A stretch of DNA of 64,000 nt from Palsa-295 sp963781105 (GTDB lineage Bacteria; Acidobacteriota; Terriglobia; Acidiferrales; UBA7541): contig CAWAED010000012.1 of assembly GCA_963781105.1 (NCBI GenBank), positions 1-64,000 on the forward strand. Reading direction: 5' to 3'. Position 1 is the stretch's first letter, and every line of letters starts with the position of its first letter. Of the stretch, positions 1 to 9,500 are shown piece by piece. The position numbers were made by a program, and so were the translations under genes. The notes beneath the pieces were generated by a model that ran no database searches, was not told the origin of the DNA, and was given only the letters and a program-made list of their open reading frames with translations.

Positions 1-70
1 CTTGCGCTCGCACCCGCGATTCGATCCGCGCAGCGTTTTTTTTGTGCCGGTTCGTCAAGAGAGGAAAGAA

Positions 71-223
71 ATGCTTGCGGCAGTTTTCATAATCTTCCTG
101 GCTCTGTGGATTCTGGGAGTCGCCACGTCTTGCATGTTTGGCGGATTCATCCACATTTTGCTGGCGCTGGCCGTGGTCACAGGTTTGATCAGATTTATTC
201 AGGACCTCAGGGGGGCTTCCTAG
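71..223 (+). CDS. Small lmo0937-type membrane protein
   Basis: Predicted 50-residue protein made almost entirely of two hydrophobic helices (about residues 2-18 and 22-40) with a glycine turn (FGGFIHILL) between them and a short basic tail. This pattern matches the lmo0937/DUF5670 family of tiny membrane proteins of unknown function, often seen near stress genes. I start it at the ATG at 71 because GAGGAAAG lies just upstream; the reading frame is open further upstream but that part is not hydrophobic and has no such site. The next small membrane gene follows 16 bases after the stop. Confidence 0.75.
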   Translation: MLAAVFIIFLALWILGVATSCMFGGFIHILLALAVVTGLIRFIQDLRGAS

Positions 224-239
224 GCCTGGAGGAACTCAC

Positions 240-464
240 GTGAAATCACTATCGTTGGTAGGAATTTTGCTGGTCGTTCTGGGCGCGCTGGCCCTGGCCT
301 ATCAGGGCATCACCTACACACATCGTGAAAAGGTCTTTGATGTGGGCCCGATTCACACCACCAAAGATACCCAGGAGCGAATACCGCTTCCTCCGATTCT
401 CGGAGGCTTGGCACTGCTGGGAGGGGTGGCTTTCCTGGTCGTCGGCGCGAGGCAAAGAGTTTAA
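240..464 (+). CDS. Small membrane protein with two TM helices
   Basis: Predicted 74-residue protein with an N-terminal helix (about residues 5-22), a polar middle containing a His/Thr-rich stretch, and a second helix (about residues 51-70). It resembles the small DUF3185-like inner-membrane proteins, but I am not certain of the family. The start is a GTG preceded by GGAGGAACTCAC, a good ribosome binding site. It follows the lmo0937-like gene closely and probably shares its transcript. Function is unknown; the context suggests envelope or general stress. Confidence 0.65.
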   Translation: MKSLSLVGILLVVLGALALAYQGITYTHREKVFDVGPIHTTKDTQERIPLPPILGGLALLGGVAFLVVGARQRV

Positions 465-608
465 CGGAAGTTTTCGGCTTGGGCTGGCTTGTGAGCGCGT
501 TTCGCTGAATGGTTTCACCCGGGCTCACGGCGTGGCTTGATACGCCCTCACCAAGGTTCCGGATAAAGCAGAATTCCGCAGCCGCAATTCTGATCATGGA
601 GGTCAGCG

Positions 609-1319
609 ATGATGCGCAAAGCAATGCTATTGCTGTGTTTGGGGTTGATTGCCACCGCGGTGCTCTATGCCGCGAACAAGGAACAAGAGCGCCTGGAGAA
701 CTCCGGCGTCGTTATGCAGGAAATCATGAGTGTGCCGGACAATATCCCGCAAGACGTGATCGAAAAGGCCGAGTGCGTAATCGTGTTTCCTTCGGTCCTG
801 AAGGCGGCGTTCGTGGTCGGAGCTAGTTACGGCCGCGGAGCGATGGTTTGCCGCACTGGAAAGGATTTTAGGGGACCGTGGGGGGCTCCCGCGATGTATG
901 CCCTGGAAGGCGGCAGCATTGGATTTCAAATCGGCGGACAAGCTACCGATCTCGTTCTGTTGGTGATGAATCAACGCGGCGCGGAATCGATCCTCAATAG
1001 TAAGGTCAAGTTAGGCGGAGACGCTTCGGTCGCTGCAGGCCCGGTTGGGCGTGACGCTTCCGCGGACACCGACGCGTACATGCGCGCCGAGATCCTCAGC
1101 TATTCGCGCACGCGTGGACTCTTCGCCGGTGTTTCACTCGAGGGCTCGACCCTGCGCCCAGACGATGATGCTACCGCGGACGTCTATGGCCGCAAGCTCA
1201 CCGCGCGCGAAATTGTGATGGGTGGAAACATCAGTGTTCCCAAGTCCGGCCGCCATCTGGTTGCCGTACTGCAAAAGAATTCGCCGCGGAATGAATCGAA
1301 AGAATCCGCAGGTAACTAG
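609..1319 (+). CDS. SYLF/YSC84-domain lipid-binding protein, exported
   Basis: Predicted 236-residue protein with a short N-terminal signal segment (residues 1-21) followed by a SYLF (YSC84-like) domain. Recognisable SYLF features are the AECVIVFPSVLKAAFVVG region (about residues 53-70), the GRGAMVCR strand, the IGFQIGGQATDLVLLVMN core and the RGLFAGVSLEGS motif near residue 180. The family binds phosphoinositides in eukaryotes; in bacteria it is a common exported protein of unknown role. A ribosome site GGAGG lies just before the double ATG at 609. The C-terminus is basic and polar. The neighbours are other small stress-type genes on the same strand. Confidence 0.88.
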   Translation: MMRKAMLLLCLGLIATAVLYAANKEQERLENSGVVMQEIMSVPDNIPQDVIEKAECVIVFPSVLKAAFVVGASYGRGAMVCRTGKDFRGPWGAPAMYALEGGSIGFQIGGQATDLVLLVMNQRGAESILNSKVKLGGDASVAAGPVGRDASADTDAYMRAEILSYSRTRGLFAGVSLEGSTLRPDDDATADVYGRKLTAREIVMGGNISVPKSGRHLVAVLQKNSPRNESKESAGN

Positions 1320-1509
1320 CCGCTCGAATGCTTCCGGCTCTAGGTTGCGTGCCGGTTTGGGAATTCGACTAAAGCTGGTTCGCGAACTCTCAATCCGGCC
1401 CAATCTAAGTGCTTCAGGCAGAAGAAAACGCTCGCGGAGAACGGCATGAGACTGAGGAGTGGAAGAGTGACACTTCAGCGCGTCGGTGTGGATTGCGAGG
1501 AGAGATCAC

Positions 1510-2019
1510 ATGCGAAAGGCAATTGAGTGTGGAACGACCCTCATTAAGGACGGCACGCTCTTGCCAGAAGCGCTGTGGGTCGATGGCGAGACGTTTGTAA
1601 CCGGCTGGACGCAAGTTAATGAGCTTGACGGACATGAGCTGGACCGAAGAATCCGCGAGTCGGGATGGACATTCTTCTACTTGGCCGGTGAAATCAAGGC
1701 GACCATCTTTGGTTTCGACGCGCAAAAAGCGGTACCCAAAGCAGTCAAGCGAATCTTAGCGAGCTTGAAGCAGGAGAAATTCAATTCCCTGGAAATTACC
1801 CGAGTAGTCTCGAAACACTTCCTCGGAGTGCCCTGCACCCAGGTTTATGCCCACCCTCGGCACGTCCAGAAAAGCATGTTCCTTTTCCGTGACGAGGACG
1901 TTCAGAAGTGGGGGCAAACAAAGATTTCCGGTGACGCGAACCCCAGTGTGGTGCGCGCTAAGGGCAAGGTTCTGCCTCTGGAGGAAATCATCACGCGGCC
2001 AGATGTGGCAACGTCCTGA
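1510..2019 (+). CDS. Conserved hypothetical protein, about 169 aa
   Basis: Not recognised with certainty. The protein is soluble, has no signal peptide or membrane helix, and has mixed alpha/beta composition (TLIKDGTLLPEALWVDGE near the N-terminus, then a GWTFFYLAGEI strand). I choose the ATG at 1510 because GAGGAGA lies a few bases upstream; the open frame extends back to 1486 without a better site. It lies between a SYLF gene and an exported protein on the same strand, inside the presumed island. It may belong to small uncharacterised acidobacterial families found in stress clusters. Confidence 0.6.
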   Translation: MRKAIECGTTLIKDGTLLPEALWVDGETFVTGWTQVNELDGHELDRRIRESGWTFFYLAGEIKATIFGFDAQKAVPKAVKRILASLKQEKFNSLEITRVVSKHFLGVPCTQVYAHPRHVQKSMFLFRDEDVQKWGQTKISGDANPSVVRAKGKVLPLEEIITRPDVATS

Positions 2020-2048
2020 ATCAGCAATCGTTCGAAGGAGATACTCAA

Positions 2049-2723
2049 ATGAAAATGATTCGCAAAGCGGCAATTTCTCTTGCGCTTGTTTTGCTTACGA
2101 CTCCCCTGATTTCCGCCCAGGATCTTTCCAGGTACCGGAAATTTGCGTTGGGAACAAGTCTAACCGCACTCTCGAAACAGATCGGCCAGGACCCGCACCA
2201 GGCAACCCTGATCCACCAAAGCCCAGCTGTGATCCAGGAGTTGAAATACTGGCCGGTGGAGACTTCTTATTCCGCGGTGCCGGCGGAGCCGGTTTCACAG
2301 ATTTCATTCAGCTTCTACAACGGGGAGCTGTACCGCATCGCGGTTACCTATGACCAGAACGCCATCGAAGGCATGACCGAGGACGACATGGTGCGAGCCG
2401 TCTCCGCCCGGTATGGAACTGGGACGAGGCTTTATCCTGAGATCGACCTTCCTACTCACGATCCGTACATGTCGCCGGAGAAAATCGTCGCCCGCTGGGA
2501 AGACCCGCAGAGCTCGGTGGTCCTTTTTCGTGCCAACAGTTCGGATTCTTTCGGCCTCGTGGTGTCTTCCAAACGGCTGGATGCCGAGGCGGAGGCTGCC
2601 ATCGCCGAATCCGTGAAATTGGACGAGGAACAGGCGCCTCAAAAGGAAATCGACCGCCAGCAAAAGGTAGCCGATGACCTTGATATAGCCCGGCTCAAAA
2701 ACATGAAAACCTTTCGACCTTAG
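2049..2723 (+). CDS. Exported hypothetical protein
   Basis: Predicted 224-residue protein with a clear Sec signal peptide (basic MKMIRK start, hydrophobic run to about residue 20, cleavage after ISA). The mature part has a repeated Gln/Tyr-rich alpha/beta character and ends in a charged Glu/Asp/Lys helix (about residues 180-215). I do not recognise a named domain. AAGGAG lies 8 bases before the ATG. It is separated from groES by 65 bases and is likely periplasmic. Function is not inferable from sequence alone. Confidence 0.7.
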   Translation: MKMIRKAAISLALVLLTTPLISAQDLSRYRKFALGTSLTALSKQIGQDPHQATLIHQSPAVIQELKYWPVETSYSAVPAEPVSQISFSFYNGELYRIAVTYDQNAIEGMTEDDMVRAVSARYGTGTRLYPEIDLPTHDPYMSPEKIVARWEDPQSSVVLFRANSSDSFGLVVSSKRLDAEAEAAIAESVKLDEEQAPQKEIDRQQKVADDLDIARLKNMKTFRP

Positions 2724-2788
2724 TATGGGTTCAGGCCATCACGATCTGACTTTGAACTTTTCAAAATGACTCAATGGAGGATTAAGAA

Positions 2789-3109
2789 ATGGCTGCGAAT
2801 GTGACCCCACTTCACGACCGCATATTGGTAACAAGACTGGAAGCAAAAGAAGTCGGGAAATCCGGCATCATCATTCCCGACACTGCCAAGGAGAAACCGC
2901 AAGAGGGTGAAGTGGTGGCGGTCGGCCCCGGGAAAATCGAGAAAGGTCGGCGAGTGCCGATTGATGTAAAGGTGGGAGATCGGATTTTGTTTGGCAAGTA
3001 TACGGGGAGCGATATCAACATCGGCGATCAGGAATACCTGATCCTCCGTGAAGAAGAAATCCTCGCGAAATTTAGCATATTCGCAAAAGCAGCAGGCGGT
3101 AAAAAGTAG
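2789..3109 (+). CDS. groS: Co-chaperonin GroES
   Basis: GroES caps the GroEL folding chamber and cycles with ATP. The 106-residue product has the family layout: an N-terminal PLHDRILV motif, a mobile loop around KEVGKSGIIIPDTAKEKP (about residues 19-36), the GEVVAVGPG turn, and the VGDRILFGKYTG strand. It is about ten residues longer than typical GroES owing to a short Lys/Ala-rich tail. TGGAGG precedes the ATG. groEL follows 63 bases downstream, so the two are almost certainly co-transcribed. I see no CIRCE inverted repeat (TTAGCACTC-N9-GAGTGCTAA) upstream, suggesting this is not the HrcA-controlled copy. Confidence 0.96.
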   Translation: MAANVTPLHDRILVTRLEAKEVGKSGIIIPDTAKEKPQEGEVVAVGPGKIEKGRRVPIDVKVGDRILFGKYTGSDINIGDQEYLILREEEILAKFSIFAKAAGGKK

Positions 3110-3172
3110 GTCCCCGGCTGAGATCGTTTGCTCCGGGCAGAAACGTGCATTCACCCAGGAGGGTGAAATCAA

Positions 3173-4801
3173 ATGGCAAAGCAAATTGTAACGGGCGCAA
3201 GCTCACGTCAAGCTATTTTGCGAGGCGTCAATATTCTGGCCGATGCAGTCAAGATCACACTCGGGCCGAAAGGGCGCAACGCCGTGATCGAGAAGAAGTT
3301 TGGCGCGCCGATCATAACCAAGGACGGTGTAACTGTCGCGAAGGAAATCGAGCTGCTAGACCCGCTGGAAAACATGGGCGCGCAGATGGTGAAAGAAGTT
3401 GCTGCGAAGACTTCCGACGTTGCCGGCGACGGCACCACAACGGCGACCGTGCTGGCTCAGGCCATCTTTCGCGAAGGTGTAAGGACTCTAGCGGCCGGTG
3501 CGAACCCAATGGCGATGAAGCGCGGCATCGAAAAGGCCGTTGCAGTGGCCGTCGAGGAAATCAAGAAACTACAAACGAACGTGAAGGGTGACATGATCGT
3601 TCAAGTCGGAACGATCAGCGCTAACAACGATAAGCACATCGGCGAAATCATCGCCGAAGCCATGAAGAAGGTCGGCAAAGACGGTGTCATCACCGTCGAA
3701 GAATCGAAGACCATGGAGACCACGCTCGAAGTGGTCGAAGGAATGCAGTTCGATCGCGGATATCTCTCCCCCTACTTCGTCACGGCTCCCGAGCGCATGG
3801 AGTGCGTTCTCGAAGACGTCTATATCCTGATTCACGAAAAGAAGGTGAGCTCCCTGCGAGAGCTGTTGCCGCTGCTCGAACAGACTACCAAGATGAGCAA
3901 ACCCTTGTTGATTATCTCGGAAGACGTCGAGGGCGAGGCTCTGGCGACACTTGTTGTGAACAAGCTCCGGGGAACTCTGCAGTGCGTTGCGGTAAAAGCT
4001 CCGGGCTTCGGCGACCGCCGCAAAGCAATGCTAGAAGACATTGCGGTTCTGACTGGCGGAAAGGCCATCAGCGAAGATCTCGGCATCAAGCTCGAGAACG
4101 TTAAGTTCGAAGAGCTCGGGCACGCCAAGAAGGTGACCATCGACAAGGACAACACCACGATTATTGCGGGGGCTGGCAAAGCCGTGGAGATACAGGCTCG
4201 TATTAGGCAGCTTCGTGCACAGATCGAAGACGCCACCTCCGACTATGACAAAGAAAAGCTCCAGGAACGCCTGGCCAAGCTGGTTGGTGGCGTAGCAGTG
4301 ATCAAGGTGGGCGCAGCAACTGAGACAGAGCTCAAGGAGAAGAAAGCTCGCGTCGAGGACGCCATGCACGCCACTCGTGCGGCTGTCGAAGAAGGAATCG
4401 TCCCCGGAGGCGGCGTGGCGCTGCTTCGCTGCATCCCGGCGCTTGAGAAGCTCAAATTGCACGAAGATGAGGCCATTGGCGTCAACATCGTCAAGCGAGC
4501 TCTTGAGGAGCCTTGCCGCCAAATTGCCCAGAACGCTGGGCACGAAGGAGCGGTCATCGTTGATCGTGTGCGGGATTCGAAGGAAGAGAATTTCGGATTC
4601 AACGCAGAGAGTGGCGAGTTCGGCGACATGATAAAAGCAGGCGTAATTGATCCAGCCAAGGTCACTCGCCTCGCGCTGCAGAACGCCGCGTCGATCGTCG
4701 CGCTAATGCTGACCACTGAGGTTTTGATCGCCGACATCAAGGACGACGAGCAAACGGCTGCGGTGGGAGCAGGACATGGCGGCATGGGCGGAATGTACTG
4801 A
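3173..4801 (+). CDS. groL: Chaperonin GroEL
   Basis: Full-length 542-residue ATP-driven chaperonin of the cytosol. The sequence shows the TLGPKGRNAVIEK segment near residue 30, the phosphate-binding DGTTTATVLAQAI motif (about residue 87), the KAPGFGDRRKAMLEDIA apical-domain segment, the EEGIVPGGGVALLR motif and the C-terminal GGMGGMY tail. An AGGAGG site lies 10 bases before ATG. The middle is more divergent than in housekeeping groEL genes (for example RMECVLEDVYILIHEKKVSS), and the Gly-Met tail is short. It is paired with groS in an apparently constitutive or non-CIRCE context, so I read it as an additional groEL paralogue. Confidence 0.97.
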   Translation: MAKQIVTGASSRQAILRGVNILADAVKITLGPKGRNAVIEKKFGAPIITKDGVTVAKEIELLDPLENMGAQMVKEVAAKTSDVAGDGTTTATVLAQAIFREGVRTLAAGANPMAMKRGIEKAVAVAVEEIKKLQTNVKGDMIVQVGTISANNDKHIGEIIAEAMKKVGKDGVITVEESKTMETTLEVVEGMQFDRGYLSPYFVTAPERMECVLEDVYILIHEKKVSSLRELLPLLEQTTKMSKPLLIISEDVEGEALATLVVNKLRGTLQCVAVKAPGFGDRRKAMLEDIAVLTGGKAISEDLGIKLENVKFEELGHAKKVTIDKDNTTIIAGAGKAVEIQARIRQLRAQIEDATSDYDKEKLQERLAKLVGGVAVIKVGAATETELKEKKARVEDAMHATRAAVEEGIVPGGGVALLRCIPALEKLKLHEDEAIGVNIVKRALEEPCRQIAQNAGHEGAVIVDRVRDSKEENFGFNAESGEFGDMIKAGVIDPAKVTRLALQNAASIVALMLTTEVLIADIKDDEQTAAVGAGHGGMGGMY

Positions 4802-4888
4802 GAAAATCAAGGACCTTTGGAGGCCCGCGTCTTCCGCCGCCTCCACTCAAGGCGGAACGTTCTCGGTATAGCAAAAGTCGGGGAAAGC

Positions 4889-5462
4889 ATGCCTGAAGCA
4901 GCAAACGCGATCCGCGTGCCTCCAATGTCAAGCGGAGCCAGATTGAAGGGTCGCGCGCGAGGCGCGCTAATTTGCGCTGTGTCCGGCAGCGCATGGATGT
5001 TTTGGGCCGCGACGTTCGCCCCGACTGCACGAAACGCTTGGCTGATGCTTATCACCGTGATGACGGTCTTAATCGGCGGACGCGCGGTGACGCACGTTTA
5101 AACGGCTCGGCGGTATCCGGACTCCGTCGCGGACCAAGAACGATGGGCGTCCATCGCCCCACTGTCTTGGATCGACACGGCTGCTGAATGGGTGTTCAGT
5201 GCCGGTGCGGTGATCGTACTGGCGCACTTCCGCCGTTACTCGCTGATACGGCAGTTCCTGGGAGTCATTATCGGATTGCATTTTCTCCCTCTCGCGAGGC
5301 TATTGAGTGCGCCTCGTTATTGCATAATGGGAGCAGCTATGATTGTGTGCGTGCTCGGTTCACTTCTGACTCCCGGAGGGCAGCGTTCGCGATGTAGTCG
5401 CGTGCGCGGGGATTGGTCTCGGGATGTGGGCCACCTCCATGGTGACCTTGTCCCAAGAATAA
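4889..5462 (+). pseudogene. Broken multi-helix membrane protein gene
   Basis: One frame reads through most of this interval as a hydrophobic protein: an ATG at 4889 with GGGGAAAG before it, a first helix region (SAWMFWAATFAPTARNAW), an in-frame TAA at 5099-5101, then RRYPDSVADQERWASIAPL, the helix VFSAGAVIVLAHFRRYS and FLGVIIGLHFLPLARLL. Near 5390 the frame must shift by one base, after which the sequence reads VVACAGIGLGMWATSMVTL and ends at a TAA at 5460-5462. Two independent lesions in one coherent membrane protein argue for a true pseudogene. The family is unrecognised. It lies just left of the tRNA-Pro scar. Confidence 0.7.
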
Positions 5463-5612
5463 AGCTAAGCCGTGCCAAACGACGAAAAGGTTATCCCTCG
5501 TGGTTGATCGCGAACTCGGAATCTAATCGGAGATAGAGGTTTTGGAAATCCTCTCAATCGCTGAAGCTGTGCCCCAAAAAAATTGTGCCATTTCAGGGGT
5601 TCATCCCAAAAC

Positions 5613-5654
5613 TTGAGTCCAACTTGGGTCCAAATGATGCCAAATTAGGTCCAA
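5613..5654. repeat. Three TTgaGGTCCAA-like direct repeats beside the tRNA scar
   Basis: Three near-identical decamers occur at 5613 (TTGAGTCCAA), 5624 (TTGGGTCCAA) and 5645 (TTAGGTCCAA), with start-to-start spacings of 11 and 21 bases, about one and two helical turns. Phased direct repeats next to an attachment core are typical of the arm-type sites bound by tyrosine integrases, so I interpret them that way. The stretch holds no credible gene. Confidence 0.45.
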
Positions 5655-5715
5655 AACCATGTACCATGACGCAGAACAAAGCTAGACGGACCAATAAGAT
5701 AGATGTTTCTGCAAC

Positions 5716-5765
5716 TCTGCCTTGGGCGCAGGAGGTCTGGAGTTCAAATCTCCACACCCCGACCA
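5716..5765 (+). other. 3' half of tRNA-Pro(UGG), probable attachment site
   Basis: The segment folds as the 3' part of a tRNA: anticodon stem TCTGC/GCAGG around loop CTTGGGC (anticodon TGG, proline), variable loop AGGTC, T-stem TGGAG/CTCCA around TTCAAAT, then the acceptor strand CACCCCG, discriminator A and an encoded CCA ending at 5765. The D arm and 5' acceptor strand (expected CGGGGTG) are missing; the bases upstream are unrelated. Such 3' tRNA halves are the usual duplicated core left at the far end of an element integrated in a tRNA gene. From 5766 to 6022 I see no gene. Confidence 0.8.
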
Positions 5766-6022
5766 ATGTTTCCAATGACTTAACGATTCCGCCTGTCATT
5801 GCACTTGCTCTGCCCAATATATCCAGTCAATATCCAGCCAGTGCAGCGTTCCGGTTGGGCTAACCCTAGCGAGCGATTTTGGATTTTGTTTTCAATGCAA
5901 AGTGAGTTTGAGCTTAGTGTTGCGTCAATCCATTGAGACCACCGCGTTTATCAGAACTTACTCGGTAAGGCGGTAATGCCTCCTCGAGCCAACGGTCAGC
6001 CTGCCGGCCGGCAATGCAAATT

Positions 6023-6172
6023 CTATTGTGTTAAGCGGACACCGTGCAGAAACTTCTGAAAGCGCGGATCGGAACGCAAGGGATCGTACATCGGGTCGAC
6101 CTTCAGGGTAGTGAGAGGAGAGCGCGCGTCGTAGCATTTTTGCAGCCAGGCGAACGTCTCGTCTTTGTTGTC
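6023..6172 (-). pseudogene. C-terminal remnant of a kinase/TPR protein
   Basis: On the minus strand the last 49 codons of an open frame read DNKDETFAWLQKCYDARSP, then LKVDPMYDPLRSDPRFQKFL. This is the characteristic terminal TPR repeat and tail found at the end of many acidobacterial Ser/Thr kinases and adenylate-cyclase-like TPR proteins. The upstream part of the frame is compositionally unlike such proteins and has no kinase or TPR repeats, so only the tail survives. The flanking 6173-6559 stretch holds no other gene that I can support. Confidence 0.6.
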
Positions 6173-6559
6173 CGATGCCCGAGCCCGCGAGCTTTCTTCT
6201 CTTAGGCTTCGGATTGGCATTGCTTGGTCTGATGAATTGTAAGCGCTCGAGCGGCGGAGCAGGCAAGCAGCGCATGCTTGCGTAGCTTCGCAAAGCCGAA
6301 TGCCAACGCAAGATCGCTGAAAACGAAAACTCTGCGACCGCATTGCTGGGCGGAAACCAGCCGCATCGCTGTGCGCGAACATGGTCCGCTCGCTTTTGTA
6401 GACTCACCCTTGACACCCTCGACAGCTAGTTTGATCCAGATGCCGTCCGCGTGGATTTCTAATAAATTCCGACGACAACTAGGAATGCCGTGAACGGCGA
6501 GTAGAGATTGAGGTCACAGACTTATTCTGCTTTGCCGCTTGAACGCACGCTGAGCCGTT

Positions 6560-9500
6560 CTATTTCTTTTCGGTGGCAATTAAGTTGTCTTCCGGATTGC
6601 GGTCTATGAGTTTGTTGTAAGGGTCAATACCAGCGAAGGTGGGAAGTTCATCCACGGTGATTTCGATGGTCGAGGAATCCTGCGCAAAGTGTTGTTTGGC
6701 AAGATACAGCGGCTTGAGGTGTTCCTTGGTGCCACTGAAGACGCCGACGTCTATCAGATCATTGATGGGCATGGGCGATTCGTTGCCGGAGCCATCGGCT
6801 TTGCGTTTCTGCGTGCTCACGGTAAGCGTGACTTTGTACTTGCCGTCCGCGGTGGGCGCGTAGGTGGCTGAAACGGCTTTATCGTCAAACAGGACGATGT
6901 TTTCGAACATGTCCGTGATGGTGTATTGCAAATCGGGTGGGGTGACGGCGCGGAGAGCGGCGACGAATCCGCGAGTGTCCGGATAGGGGCCAGCCGCATA
7001 ACGGTTTTGCATCAGGAAATTGCGCAGGCCGGTATTGAGCTGATCTTCGCCGATGTAATCAGCGAGGGCGTACATGACCAACGCACCCTTGTTGTACCAG
7101 ACGTAACCTTCGCGCTGCACGAGCACGAGGGGCGGCTCGTGTCGGACTTCGCCGGCGCGTCCGCGCAGATACTGGTCCAGCTCGTGGCGAAGTTCTTTCC
7201 GTACCATGTCCATGCCGTATTTCTTCTCGAGAACCTTGAACGCGGAATATTGCGCGAGCGTTTCGGACATCATGTTCGAGCCTTGCGTCTGGCTGCCGAT
7301 TAGCTGGTGTCCCCACCATTGATGCGCCAGTTCGTGAGCGGTGACGAAATAGAGCAAATCCACATCGCTGGGCTTCTTCATTTTTTCGATGAAGCCGATG
7401 GCTTCGGAATAGGGGACGGTGTTGGGAAAGGACTGAGCAAACGTGCGGTAGCGGGGAAATTCAAGAACGCGGAATTGCTGGAACTGATACGGGCTGAAAT
7501 TCTTATCGTAATAATCGAGGCCGGACTTCGACGAATCGAGCATGCGGTCGAGATTGTATTCGTGGCCGGGCTGGTAATAAATCTCCAGCTTTACTCCGTC
7601 GTGCTCGTCACGCCGGACGCTGTAGTGTCCCGAAAGAAAGGAATAGAAGTCGTTGATGCGCGTCGAGCCCATGTCGTATTCGAAATAGCGGCGGCCGTTT
7701 TCGGTCCATTCCTTCTGCAGATAGCCCGGAGCGATAGCGATCTGATCCGCGGAGGTGCTGACAACGCAGTGGAAGGTAATCCACTCGGAGTCGGTGGTAA
7801 AGAGATTGATGTTGCTGTAGTACGGATCTCCGGGCGGCGCCATTTCCTCGAGAGGCCCCAGATGTTCCTCGCGGCGGCGGCGCGGATCGTCGAGCTCGAG
7901 GGCGTTGTTGTAACCGATGAAGGGAAAATAGTCGCGGTCGAAGAAAGTGCCGTTGTACGCGAGTTCCGGGCGTTCGTGGCCGTCGCGGAAACCGCGGGAA
8001 GTATAGGAAGCGCGGAAATCCATGCGCATGGACTCGCCCGGCTGCAAGGGCTGATCCAGTTTGTAGATTGTGTAGAAGTGCTTTTTGTCGGACGTCGCGA
8101 CGCGGAACGGGCGATCGAAGCGAATTTCGTCAACCGAGTCGCGGCCGTCAGTGATGTGGATATCTTCAATGACCTGGCTGGAATGATTCACGAGGGTGTA
8201 ATGGCCCGAGGCGGAGAAGGAACGGCGCTCGGGGAAGATGTCCACGGAAACATCCACGGCCGTGATTTTGGGCTGCGGGAGGCGCTCGTATTTTTTGTAG
8301 AGTGTTTCGTAAGCGGCGGCACGATGCCGGTCGTCCTGATCCGTGCGAAATTCATTGAGCGCGTGTGCGTTGTAGTAGAACCAGCCGCCACAAGCCCCGG
8401 CCAGGACCAGAAACAGCGCACCCGCGGGGATGAGGCCGTGGATGCGCGGACGGGCGAGCCGCAAGCGCGCAGCCCACGATAGGTCGGTGCCGCGCCGGGA
8501 AAAGGCCACCGCGATCACGCCAAGGAAAGCACAAATGAAAAGCCAGTAAGAAATGGACCAAAGCAGCCCCGGAACAAAGTGGCCGTAGCCGTTCATGTCC
8601 GAGTAGGTATAAGGAGTGATTTCGCCGACGAGATAGAGACGATTTTCGATGCCGTAACGGTAGAGAACCGGAATCAGTATGAAAAAACCGATCAGGAGCG
8701 CGTGGCCGACGAATTTGTTGCTGACCAACGTGTGAACGACCAGTGCCAGGAGCGCAAACGTGAGCATCTGGGGCAGCGCGATGAGGTACATCTCTTTGAG
8801 ATAGACCGGGATTTCGTAGTGGTAGTAACCGAGGAAAGTTTGCACGGCGATGCCGCAAAAGATGACTACCGATATGAGCACAAAATTGACGAGCGCCAGG
8901 GCGAAGAACTTGCTGAGCCAATCGGTCCAATCTGCGACGGGTAACGAATCGTGGATCTGTTCGAAGTGGACGTCGCGCTCGCGCCAGATCAATTCGCCGG
9001 CGTACATCGTCGTAATGATAAAGAGGAAAAGAAATGAGCCGCCCTGCAAAGCCTGCACCATCAGGTAGGTTACGGGCCAGACGTACACTTCGTTCATCTC
9101 ACCGGCGAAATAGGCGTTGATGGAAGTGTTGACGATCATCACGACCACGATGGCCCAGAAGACGACTTCGCGGGAAATGTTCGAGAAGCGCAGACGCGTG
9201 AGCGACCAGAGTTGCGCGCGCGTGGTGGCGGAGTTGAAGAGCTGGGTGACCGCAGGCAGGCTGACGCCGCGCGGGCGCGCCTTCAACTCGGCTTCTTCCC
9301 CGGCGCGCACCTCACGCGCGCGGCGGCTGGTGCGTCGCGCGCCCAGCACCTCGGCGGACATCGGGAAGAAAATATAAGTGACCAGCAAAGCCAGGACGCC
9401 GACGCCGATCCAAACGAGGCGGTTGATGAGAAAGACGCCGGACCAATGAATCAACTGGGAGTTGCGTTCGGCAACGGTCCAGTAACGCGTGACTCCGTCC

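Noticed and set aside
2724..2788. CIRCE element upstream of groES
   Set aside because: No TTAGCACTC or GAGTGCTAA half sites; the region has only a ribosome site.
4817..4870. Terminator after groEL (GGAGGC...GCCTCC)
   Set aside because: The stem is interrupted by a long loop and no T run follows.
7307..8482. Long plus-strand frame opposite the M1 peptidase domain
   Set aside because: It is antisense to a well-supported protein with zinc motif and domain order; the plus-strand product shows no known motif and its composition reflects third-position bias of the real gene.
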